This document shows positions 28,139 through 35,952 of a DNA stretch of 64,000 bases, in pieces. The translations under genes and the position numbers were made by a program. The stretch lies in contig NZ_AP018178.1 in assembly GCF_002368195.1 (NCBI RefSeq), forward strand, positions 5,484,145-5,548,144, in the 5' to 3' direction. The notes beneath the pieces are model-generated. The model saw nothing but the letters and a program-made list of their open reading frames with translations. It was not told where the DNA came from and did not search any database. How positions within the stretch are numbered: position 1 is the stretch's first letter; each line of letters starts with the position of its first letter. The DNA is from Calothrix sp. NIES-2100 (GTDB lineage: Bacteria > Cyanobacteriota > Cyanobacteriia > Cyanobacteriales > Nostocaceae).

Positions 28139-30445
28139 TTAACTCCAAGGCAAAAGCAAACTATTCTTAATTGACTCCCGGACATGAGGATCAACCTCAG
28201 CAGCACTATTGATGCAATCTAATAGTAGTTGATTGGCATACCAATACTGTTGTAATTCTTGCCAATCTTGTTGAGTAAACTGCCAATTATATCCAATTTG
28301 GCGCGTATCAATCATCAGAGTCCGCAATTTTTCAATCCAAGCTGATCCATTAGTTTCCCACCAATATTTTAGGGTTTCTCTACTTTTATTTTGCGGGGGT
28401 AGCTGCTTTTTTAAATCTTGTAAAGATATTTGTAAACTAGGCCGATCCTTCAGCAGATGTTTCAGATCAAGGGCTAAACTCAAAGCAAATAAGCGTTGGA
28501 AAAATATATCAGCAGTCATAGTCAAGCTGACAGCAAGGGCATGAGTTAAGGCCAGATCTAAGGCTAAATCAACAGAGAGATTTCCAGTCAATCGCGGATC
28601 TAAAGATATCGCAAAAATTTGGTTACGGGCTAGAGGATGCTCTGGTGGCAGGCCAATGGTAAAGTAAAACGCACGTACACTAGCTGGATTATAAGATTGG
28701 TTTGTAGCAGAAGATTTTTGGACTACCCAATTGAGAAAAGTCTGTAATTTTTCATTTCCAGTTACTAAGCTGTCTGTTTGTTGTTTTATTAACTGCAATA
28801 ATTCATCAGCAGACTGTAACATGCCGACGCTGAGTAAAAATATTTCCCGCCAACGTTCTTCATGGAGATGATTAACTAGTTCTTTTAGTGTTTGTGTATT
28901 AGCATTAGCAAAAATTTCTCTGGCTGTGAAATACTCTTGAAATGTCAAATGGGAAAAAGAATAAATTCCTCTGGCTCTTTCTATTAATAACCCATGTTGA
29001 GCCTCAATTGCTTTTAACACAGCTGCACTTTCTAATTCTAAAGCATCTGCATCTTTTGTAGCTTGGGGAAGATGAGATAGATAGTCCGCAATGAGTTGCC
29101 GCATTTTATTTTCTGGCAGAAAGTAATTTCCCTGAGTAAAGGTAATTGCTGCTACGTGGCTCAGGAGTTTAATTTTTTGCAGGAGTGATAAATTTCGATA
29201 AACTAGATCGCGTTTAATGCCTCTTGCTTCATCCCAGCGGATCAGTAGTAAATCTAATCCTTGTTTATAGAGTTCAGCACGTTGAGAGGGAAAATCTTCG
29301 GCAAACTGAAATAACAAACAGGTGAGATTTAATAAAATTGGTGTGGCTGCCAATTCGAGAATGGGAGCATTTTCTGGCAGTTCCAATTTTTGCATAAACT
29401 TATGTGCCAATTCCTGCGCTTTGGCTGGAGATTTTTTGGCGATAACTAAAAACCATTTGTACGCAAATGTGATAATTTGTAATTTAGTAAAATCCGCAAT
29501 TTCAACTTCCGTAAATCCTTGAAATCTATAATTTTGGGCAGCTATGCGGCAACTAATTATAATTTTATTTTGATGAAAACTTTCAATAAATTGACGGATA
29601 CTTGTATTAATTCTTTCGCTATCCTTGGCGGCAACTTCATCTAAAGCATCTAAGAGAATTAAAGCTTTACCTTGAGATAATATTGTGAAAATTTGCTGTT
29701 CGGTAATATTAAAATGCGAAAAGCTATGACAAATATAATTTACTAAATTAGTTTGCGGCTCATCTTTAGTATCTTCAGCAAGATTTTTCAAATTTATAAA
29801 AATTGGTAAACAATCAGTTAGGAACAATCCTTGATTACAGCTAATAGCAATTGATTGCAGAAATGTAGTTTTACCGGAACCAGGTTTTCCTAACACCATT
29901 AGCTTAGAATATTGTGAAACTGCCTCTAGTCCACCAATCCGCTGTTGCCGGACGTTACCTAAGCCAAATCTATCAAATTTTTCGGGTTGACAGTTTTGTA
30001 ATTGATTAATATCTATCCATGTTTTACTAGACATTTCCTCTAAGATATTGACATCAACGTAAAGTTCATTTAAAGCAATGGGACGGGCAATGTCTAAAAT
30101 ATGCAAAGTACCGCACTGGGCTTGAATTTTTCCAGAATTAAGCGATCGCAGCTTTTCTACTAAACTCTTAATATCTAAAGTCACCTGGGTGGGTTTCTCT
30201 ACAGGTAATAATTCCTCATCAGTAGACTGTTGCAATATATCTGCTGGATCTAAGTCTAACGCCAAGCAAATCTCATTAAAGGCTTGACGGTCAATAGGTT
30301 TACCAGTAAAAAACTTCCAAATGGGCTGACGAGTTTCCAACCCGACAGTCGCAGCTAGATACTCTTGCGTCCAGCCTTTGCGTTTAAACGCGAGTTTAGC
30401 TTTTCTAATACCTTCTACGGATGCTTGCAGCGATCGCTTTGCCAT
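28139..30445 (-). CDS. HTH-NACHT STAND NTPase, possible antiphage or regulatory NLR-like protein
   Basis: A 768-residue STAND NTPase. From the ATG at 30445, an N-terminal helix-turn-helix-like region (about 8-70, GWTQEYLAATVGL) is followed by a linker. The NACHT domain then has Walker A GKPGSGKTT (Lys192) and Walker B ALILLDALDEV (near 261-271), with SFSHLTFQEYFTA near 490 as the conserved C-terminal NACHT element. The C-terminal helical region ends LLLPWS, typical of cyanobacterial NACHT proteins. It lacks WD40 or TPR sensor repeats. Bacterial NACHT proteins are a known antiphage class related to animal NLRs, but a role here is not proven. The TTG at 30457 is rejected. Its upstream region carries an unusual repeat array. 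Confidence 0.88.
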   Translation of the reverse strand: MAKRSLQASVEGIRKAKLAFKRKGWTQEYLAATVGLETRQPIWKFFTGKPIDRQAFNEICLALDLDPADILQQSTDEELLPVEKPTQVTLDIKSLVEKLRSLNSGKIQAQCGTLHILDIARPIALNELYVDVNILEEMSSKTWIDINQLQNCQPEKFDRFGLGNVRQQRIGGLEAVSQYSKLMVLGKPGSGKTTFLQSIAISCNQGLFLTDCLPIFINLKNLAEDTKDEPQTNLVNYICHSFSHFNITEQQIFTILSQGKALILLDALDEVAAKDSERINTSIRQFIESFHQNKIIISCRIAAQNYRFQGFTEVEIADFTKLQIITFAYKWFLVIAKKSPAKAQELAHKFMQKLELPENAPILELAATPILLNLTCLLFQFAEDFPSQRAELYKQGLDLLLIRWDEARGIKRDLVYRNLSLLQKIKLLSHVAAITFTQGNYFLPENKMRQLIADYLSHLPQATKDADALELESAAVLKAIEAQHGLLIERARGIYSFSHLTFQEYFTAREIFANANTQTLKELVNHLHEERWREIFLLSVGMLQSADELLQLIKQQTDSLVTGNEKLQTFLNWVVQKSSATNQSYNPASVRAFYFTIGLPPEHPLARNQIFAISLDPRLTGNLSVDLALDLALTHALAVSLTMTADIFFQRLFALSLALDLKHLLKDRPSLQISLQDLKKQLPPQNKSRETLKYWWETNGSAWIEKLRTLMIDTRQIGYNWQFTQQDWQELQQYWYANQLLLDCINSAAEVDPHVRESIKNSLLLPWS

Positions 30446-30460
30446 TCTTTTTATCAAAGA

Positions 30461-30526
30461 CTATATACTGTTGTAGCTATATACTGTTTTCGCTGTTTGT
30501 ATACAACTTATACAAGTTATACAAAT
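30461..30526 (-). promoter_or_regulatory. repeat array in the promoter region of the NACHT gene
   Basis: Two 12-bp copies of CTATATACTGTT start at 30461 and 30477, 16 bases apart. Three tandem 9-bp units TATACAACT, TATACAAGT and TATACAAAT occupy 30500-30526. The array ends about 16 bases before the NACHT ATG. Such phased repeats look like operator sites for a DNA-binding protein; the gene's own HTH region could be the binder (autoregulation). This is inference from position only. Confidence 0.55.
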
Positions 30527-30694
30527 TAGACATGAACTTATACCAGAAACATAACACAAGAACCTTGATTACATACTTATAATAGTCTCAAGTCAGCCAA
30601 TTCTACATACCCAACTAGCTTATGGCATTGCTAAACAATATTTTGCCTTGTCGAGCAATGCCGAAGCTTTTTATTTTAAATAAAGTGGTGTTAT

Positions 30695-31888
30695 CTAGAA
30701 AAAATTTTCCAACTCTGCTGCTGGTAATGGACGACTTAAAAGAAATCCTTGCATAGCGTCACAGTTATTTTGGCGTAAAAAATCAAGTTCTGCTTCTGTA
30801 TCTATACCTTCGGCTATGACTTGAAAATCAAGATTGTGAGCCATTTGGATTACAGCTTTAGTAAGTGCCGATTTTTCATAATTTACATCTACATTGTGAA
30901 TATAATATCGCCCAATTTTTAAGGTATTAATGGGTAATTCTTTCAGGTTTGTTAAAGAAGAATAGCCGATACCAAAATCATCGACTGCAATTTTAACACC
31001 CAGAGAACGTAATTTATGCATAATCGCGATCGCGTTATTCAGATTTTGCATAATTATACTTTCATTGAGTTCGATTTCTACACGTTCTGGTGCTAATTTA
31101 TTCTTGATTAAAAGCGCAGCGATATCTTCGATAAAACCTGGAGAATAAAATAGGCTTCCGGAAACATTGACATTCATAGTCAACGGTAAAGGATCAATAT
31201 TATCCTGCCATTTTTTAATTTGTTCACAGATACTGGTCAATACCCACTGTTCAATCGACAAAATTAAACCTTGTGATTCTGCCAATTGCATAAATTCTAA
31301 TGGCGGAACCGAACCTAATTCAGGACTTTGCCATCGCAATAAACTTTCAGCCGCGATGATTTTTCCTGAGGCAATATCTACTATTGGTTGATAATACAAA
31401 TCAAATTCTTGAAATTTATTTTGTTTAATTACTCGCTGTAAATGGAGTTCTAATAACTGCATCTTTGGTGAACTTACCATAGTTGCAGCCTGAGTTGATA
31501 AGAAGTGCTTTTTCAATGCAGCCTGTTTTTCTAGGCGGTTGACAATGGCGCTTAATAATTCCGCACGGGTGAATGGCTTGGTTAGGTAGTCATCTGCTCC
31601 TAAATCCATACCTTGACGAAAGTCAGCTTTGGCAGATTTAGCGGTGAGAAAGATAAAGGGAATTGTTGCCGTTAAGGGATCTTGGCGTAATGTTGTTAAC
31701 ACGCCATAACCATCAATTTCGGGCATCATCATATCGCACAAAATTAAATCAGGAATTTCCGAAAAAGCTAAGTTTAAACCGATTCTGCCATTAGCAGCGG
31801 ACAGAGTATCAAAATCCTCAGCTTCTAGTAAATCTAACAAATTTTCTCTAACTAATTCTTCGTCTTCAATTACTAATATTTTCGTCAT
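30695..31888 (-). CDS. receiver-EAL protein (c-di-GMP phosphodiesterase or receptor)
   Basis: A 397-residue response regulator. The receiver (3-120) has Asp near 52 in LILCDMMMPEIDG and KP near 101. The EAL domain (about 145-395) keeps a metal-site glutamate, but as ESLLRW instead of EALxRW. It has NVNVSGSLF, EIELNES, and an intact DDFGIGYSS. Further changes from consensus are LKIG for LKID and AEGIDT for AEGVET. It may therefore be a weak phosphodiesterase or a c-di-GMP binder. The ATG at 31888 has an AGGTG site at correct spacing and overlaps the upstream kinase gene by 23 bases, so the kinase is its probable phosphodonor. Confidence 0.9.
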   Translation of the reverse strand: MTKILVIEDEELVRENLLDLLEAEDFDTLSAANGRIGLNLAFSEIPDLILCDMMMPEIDGYGVLTTLRQDPLTATIPFIFLTAKSAKADFRQGMDLGADDYLTKPFTRAELLSAIVNRLEKQAALKKHFLSTQAATMVSSPKMQLLELHLQRVIKQNKFQEFDLYYQPIVDIASGKIIAAESLLRWQSPELGSVPPLEFMQLAESQGLILSIEQWVLTSICEQIKKWQDNIDPLPLTMNVNVSGSLFYSPGFIEDIAALLIKNKLAPERVEIELNESIIMQNLNNAIAIMHKLRSLGVKIAVDDFGIGYSSLTNLKELPINTLKIGRYYIHNVDVNYEKSALTKAVIQMAHNLDFQVIAEGIDTEAELDFLRQNNCDAMQGFLLSRPLPAAELENFF

Positions 31889-34800
31889 GATTTTCACCTG
31901 GTTGTATTTGTTTTTTTAATGGTAGAGTGACTGTAACCTTTGTTCCCACTCCTAATGTACTGACAACAAAAATTTTGCCTTCGTGTATATCTACACACCT
32001 TTTGACAATTGCCAGCCCTAATCCAGTACCAAGGATATTATCTACATTACTTGCTCGATGAAATGATTCAAATAGATGTGGTAAATCTTCTGAAGGAATA
32101 CCAATTCCCTGGTCTTGAATTTCCAACATTACTTGCCCATCCTGGCAAATTAGATTGAAGTCAACATTGCTATCAGATGGGGAATATTTGAGCGCATTTG
32201 TCAGTAAGTTCCTGAGAATATGTCCTAGCAATTTTTGATCCATCAAACATAGTACAACTTCAGGTTTGCTGGTAAAAGATATTTGTCGCTGATTGTTGAG
32301 ATCTAGCTTGACTTCTTCCAGTAATTGACCGCAGTATTGAACTAAATCGAAGGATGTGGGTTTAAACTCTAGTATTCCCGCTTCTGCTTTGCCGATAAAC
32401 AAAACATCGTGCAACATTTCCGTCATCCGGTTGACAGCAGTTTGGATACGACGCAAATGAATGAGTTGCTTTTCTTCGCTCCATTTATGACGGTAATGTT
32501 CTAGTAATTCTGCGGACGAAAGAATAGTACTCAAGGGCGTGCGAAATTCATGGGAAGTCATGGAAATAAACCGAGATTTCAATTCATTAAGTTCTTTTTC
32601 TTTTTCTAGGGCGATGATCAGGTCTTGTTCTAATTGCTTTTGTTCTGTAATATCTGCACAGTAGCCCACAAATTCTACTAAGTTACCAGTCTCATCTTGC
32701 ACTAATCTACCTGTATCATATATCCAACGGTATTTGCCATCTTGATGTAGGAAGCGGTATTTCAAGCTGTACTGACCTTGCTCTACTGCCTGTGAAAGTT
32801 CAGCAAATACCTGAGATACATCATCTGGGTGGATATGACTAGCCCAAAAGCCACTATCTTCGATAAAATCCCTGGCTTCATAGCCCATCATCGCTTTGAC
32901 ATTTTCACTGATAAAAGTTGCACCAAAATCTCCTGATGGCTTGCAAGTGTAGATCACAGCCGGGTTGGCAAAGAGTAAGTATTGCAGGCGTTGTTGGCTG
33001 ACAAGTAGTGCCGTTTCTGCTTGCTGGCGTTTGGTAATATCTGTTTGAATGCCGATGTAGTGGGTCAGTGTGCCGGTGACATCATAAACTGGAGAAATGT
33101 TTAACTCATGCCAAGCAACTCCCCTATCCCTGCGGTAGTTGCGGAGAATAACGGTGCAATCTTGACCTGCTTGCATTGCGGCATTGAGTGCTTGTAAATC
33201 TTGAGGATTAATTTCATCATTTGGGAACAGACAAAAGCTTTGTCCAATTACATCGGCTGCACTGTAGCCCGTCATGTGTTCATAAGCAGGATTAACATAA
33301 ATAATTGGGCCGTTAGTGATGCTAGCATCAGCAATAATAATGCCATTGCTACTGGCAGCGATCGCGCGATCGCGTAGTCTTAAACTTTCCTCTGCTAGCT
33401 TACGTTGGGTAATATCAGTATGGATGCAGACTGTTCCCACTGTTTTCCCTGTAGCATCTTTCAGGGCATCAATGGATAAGTATACTTGCACCAGCCCGCC
33501 ACTACGGACTTGCATAGTGACTTCGCCACGCCACGATTGCCCCTTTTGGATAGAATTCGCTATTTGTTGAAATTCTGCTGGATATTTGAATATAATATGC
33601 TTTCCCCCAGCAGCCTGTAGTTCCTCTAAGGTGTACTCATACAGTTTGACAAATGCTGGGTTGACATAAATAGCTTCACCGCAAATGTTGCCCAGACAAA
33701 TGGCATCACTGGCGCTTTCAATAGCTTTACGAAAGTGTAATAGTGATTCTTCAACTAATTTGCGCTCGGTAATATCAGTAGATATGCCACAAAAAGCATA
33801 AACTACACCCTGAGCATCTTTTAAAGGAAATCTCATTGTCAAATAAGTGTGTAACCCATCTGCATGGTTAACGACTTCCTCAGTTGTTGTTGATATACCA
33901 TTTGTAATTACCTGTTGGTTATTAACTACAAACTGATCGGCAATATCCTGACTCCAAATTTCGTAAACGCTTTTGCCAAATATCTGCTCTTGCTTGATAT
34001 TACATATTTCTTCATACTGCCTATTGATCAGTAAATATTTATTTTGACTATCTACTACGTAAATTAGTGCCGGAGAATTATCTAAAATCGCTTGTAGCAG
34101 CTGTTGAGTATTCCGCAATGATGCTTCTGCTTGTTGGTGCTGGGTAATATCGCGACTCATACCGCGATACCCTTGGAATGTACCTTCCGAGTCAAAGACG
34201 GGAACACCACTAGTTTCCAGGCAAACTAAATGACCATTTTGATGCATCTGGATATTCTCCAGACATTGGAATGGTTGGGGTTTCATAAAAATTTTGGCAA
34301 ATTCTCGAGCAATACACTCTCGCCTCTCCAAAGGGATAAACTCCAGGGGGCTTTTTCCTACCATTTCCTCGACTTCGTAGCCCAAGATATCGCGTACTTT
34401 ACGGCTGAGATAGGTATAGATCCCGTTGTGGTCTACTTCCCAAATTAAATCGCTGCTGGCTTCTACTAAATTGCGGAAACGTTCTTCACTATTTCTGAGT
34501 GCTTCTACAGGCTGTTGGCGATCGCGCTGCGCTGCTTGCTTTTGGCTGATATCACTATCTAAAACTTGATAAATACTTTCTTTGGTGATTGTACCAATTA
34601 GTTGACCTTGTTCATCTACAACCAAAAGCAAACCCAACTGTGATTGGCGTAATTGGGAAAGAACTGTTGCTTGATCCTTAAGTTGAGATTGCTGTACCGT
34701 GATTATTAAAGGATGCATAACTTCAGAAATCTTTGTGGTTTTGAGATCAATTCCTGAAGCTACTAGCTTGACGACATCTTTCTCTGTAAACCACCCCAAT

Positions 34801-34955
34801 ATTTGTGCAGCTGAGCCGACTAAAGTGCTTTTACCTTGTTTCGCCATCAGAGCGATCGCATCTAACAATGATGTTTCCGGTTCCACCGTCAAAGGCGAAA
34901 AATCAATTATTGACTCTAAGCATTTTAGCCACAGAAGCTGCGGTACGGCTTGCAT
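31866..34955 (-). CDS. CBS-PAS(5) sensor histidine kinase
   Basis: A 1029-residue soluble kinase. Two CBS motifs (about 15-135) may bind adenine nucleotides. Five PAS modules with PAC tails follow (155-275, 280-400, 405-520, 525-645, 655-775). HisKA contains His802 (MTSHEFRTP). The HATPase domain (905-1015) has QDQGIGIP and GTGLGLAI. No transmembrane helix is present, so it senses cytoplasmic cues. It overlaps the receiver-EAL gene by 23 bases in a different frame, forming a two-component pair with c-di-GMP output. PAS4 resembles the LOV/PAS_9 type but has GQSFCLF where a LOV would have the flavin-binding cysteine in GxNCRF, so it should not form the LOV adduct. Confidence 0.9.
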   Translation of the reverse strand: MQAVPQLLWLKCLESIIDFSPLTVEPETSLLDAIALMAKQGKSTLVGSAAQILGWFTEKDVVKLVASGIDLKTTKISEVMHPLIITVQQSQLKDQATVLSQLRQSQLGLLLVVDEQGQLIGTITKESIYQVLDSDISQKQAAQRDRQQPVEALRNSEERFRNLVEASSDLIWEVDHNGIYTYLSRKVRDILGYEVEEMVGKSPLEFIPLERRECIAREFAKIFMKPQPFQCLENIQMHQNGHLVCLETSGVPVFDSEGTFQGYRGMSRDITQHQQAEASLRNTQQLLQAILDNSPALIYVVDSQNKYLLINRQYEEICNIKQEQIFGKSVYEIWSQDIADQFVVNNQQVITNGISTTTEEVVNHADGLHTYLTMRFPLKDAQGVVYAFCGISTDITERKLVEESLLHFRKAIESASDAICLGNICGEAIYVNPAFVKLYEYTLEELQAAGGKHIIFKYPAEFQQIANSIQKGQSWRGEVTMQVRSGGLVQVYLSIDALKDATGKTVGTVCIHTDITQRKLAEESLRLRDRAIAASSNGIIIADASITNGPIIYVNPAYEHMTGYSAADVIGQSFCLFPNDEINPQDLQALNAAMQAGQDCTVILRNYRRDRGVAWHELNISPVYDVTGTLTHYIGIQTDITKRQQAETALLVSQQRLQYLLFANPAVIYTCKPSGDFGATFISENVKAMMGYEARDFIEDSGFWASHIHPDDVSQVFAELSQAVEQGQYSLKYRFLHQDGKYRWIYDTGRLVQDETGNLVEFVGYCADITEQKQLEQDLIIALEKEKELNELKSRFISMTSHEFRTPLSTILSSAELLEHYRHKWSEEKQLIHLRRIQTAVNRMTEMLHDVLFIGKAEAGILEFKPTSFDLVQYCGQLLEEVKLDLNNQRQISFTSKPEVVLCLMDQKLLGHILRNLLTNALKYSPSDSNVDFNLICQDGQVMLEIQDQGIGIPSEDLPHLFESFHRASNVDNILGTGLGLAIVKRCVDIHEGKIFVVSTLGVGTKVTVTLPLKKQIQPGENHDENISN

Positions 34956-35300
34956 ATGTTATTTCAAGCAGATTCTTGTTAGTGTGTTTTGAATATTTTT
35001 AAGTAAACTAAATCTCCTGTCTGGGATATTTACAGGCAATCAAGAGAATAATATTCAGCCTCTATTAGCAAATATGGTGAATTTGGTCAGCCAATAAAAT
35101 TGGCAGAAAAAATTATTTATATTTTTAGAATTTAGCATTTTTTTAATCACAATTTGTCAATTTTTATGAACTCGGCTAGTTACAGATGGCAAGTTATATC
35201 GTGTCTGGTGAAAGATTAATCATTAAAGCAGAGAATCAGGGGAGCAGCGCCTCGGCTCCCTTAAGTGGGGGACGCTAAGCTAAGGACTGCGCAAAATCGA

Positions 35301-35376
35301 GTTTCGCCTACGCGGTAGTTTCGCCTACGCGGTAGTTTCGCCTACGCGGTAGTTTCGACTTCGCTCAACTACCGCG
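35301..35376. repeat. three tandem copies of a 17-bp repeat plus adjoining hairpin
   Basis: The unit GTTTCGCCTACGCGGTA occurs three times in exact tandem (35301-35351). A partial fourth unit merges into a hairpin whose 10-bp arms CGCGGTAGTT (35345-35354) and AACTACCGCG (35367-35376) are perfect. There are no unique spacers, so it is not CRISPR. The sequence resembles small dispersed repeats found elsewhere in this window. Confidence 0.85.
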
Positions 35377-35882
35377 AAGCCGAGATTCACAGCCAGGCGC
35401 TTGGCGACCGAGAGCAGAGGGGTGTTTGCATTTTCTGCATAGATTCGGTAATTATAACTAATTAGCCAGACTGGATATCAAAGATGATCTAGTCATCCTA
35501 TTGAATGGTGAACTTACTGGTATAAGGTGCGCTATCTTCATTAAAGCGTGGGATCAGTTGATTTTTTTGCTAGTGAACTACGGTTAAACATAAATGCATA
35601 TAGATAAATATCGGCATTTATTAGCGGTTATCAGCGGTTTATTGAACTATTAGCAATTCAACCTGATGATTGCGGGTCGTATATTGTGATTATGGGCAGA
35701 GAAACCCATCCTATACAAATGCATGTGTGGTCTTTTTTGCGAAAATTAGTAAAGTTAATTTACTGCTATAGTTTAGCCACCCTAATCCTGGTGTGACAAG
35801 TGTAAGCTACTACTAAGAAATAAACTATCTAATTACCGTATACGTAGAGGAAGGAGGAGGGATGAGGGGGACTAGGAGACAC

Positions 35883-35906
35883 GGGGACGCGGGGACGCGG
35901 GGACGC
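35883..35906. repeat. short tandem repeat, 8-bp unit
   Basis: GGGGACGC is repeated three times in exact tandem, followed by a TGCCCAA heptamer-like run up to about 35940. This is a short tandemly repeated repetitive sequence of the type frequent in heterocystous cyanobacteria. No function is assigned. Confidence 0.8.
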
Positions 35907-35952
35907 GGAGAAATAACTAATGCCCAATGCCCAATGCCCCATGCCCTTTGAT

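Larger units (their letters stand above)
34956..35952. other. gene-free region rich in short repeats
   Basis: About 1 kb between divergent-reading flanks contains no credible gene. It holds a GC-rich patch (35230-35415) with a threefold 17-bp repeat and a 10-bp stem hairpin. Near the 3' end it has an 8-bp tandem repeat and a heptamer-like TGCCCAA run (35915-35940) of the cyanobacterial STRR kind. Confidence 0.6.

Noticed and set aside
30500..30526. Three 9-bp direct repeats resembling plasmid replication iterons
   Set aside because: There is no replication-initiator gene nearby and the array lies in the promoter position of the NACHT gene, so a regulatory reading is preferred.
35301..35351. 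CRISPR-like tandem repeats
   Set aside because: The units are directly adjacent with no spacers, and no cas gene is present. The same holds for 49786-49832.
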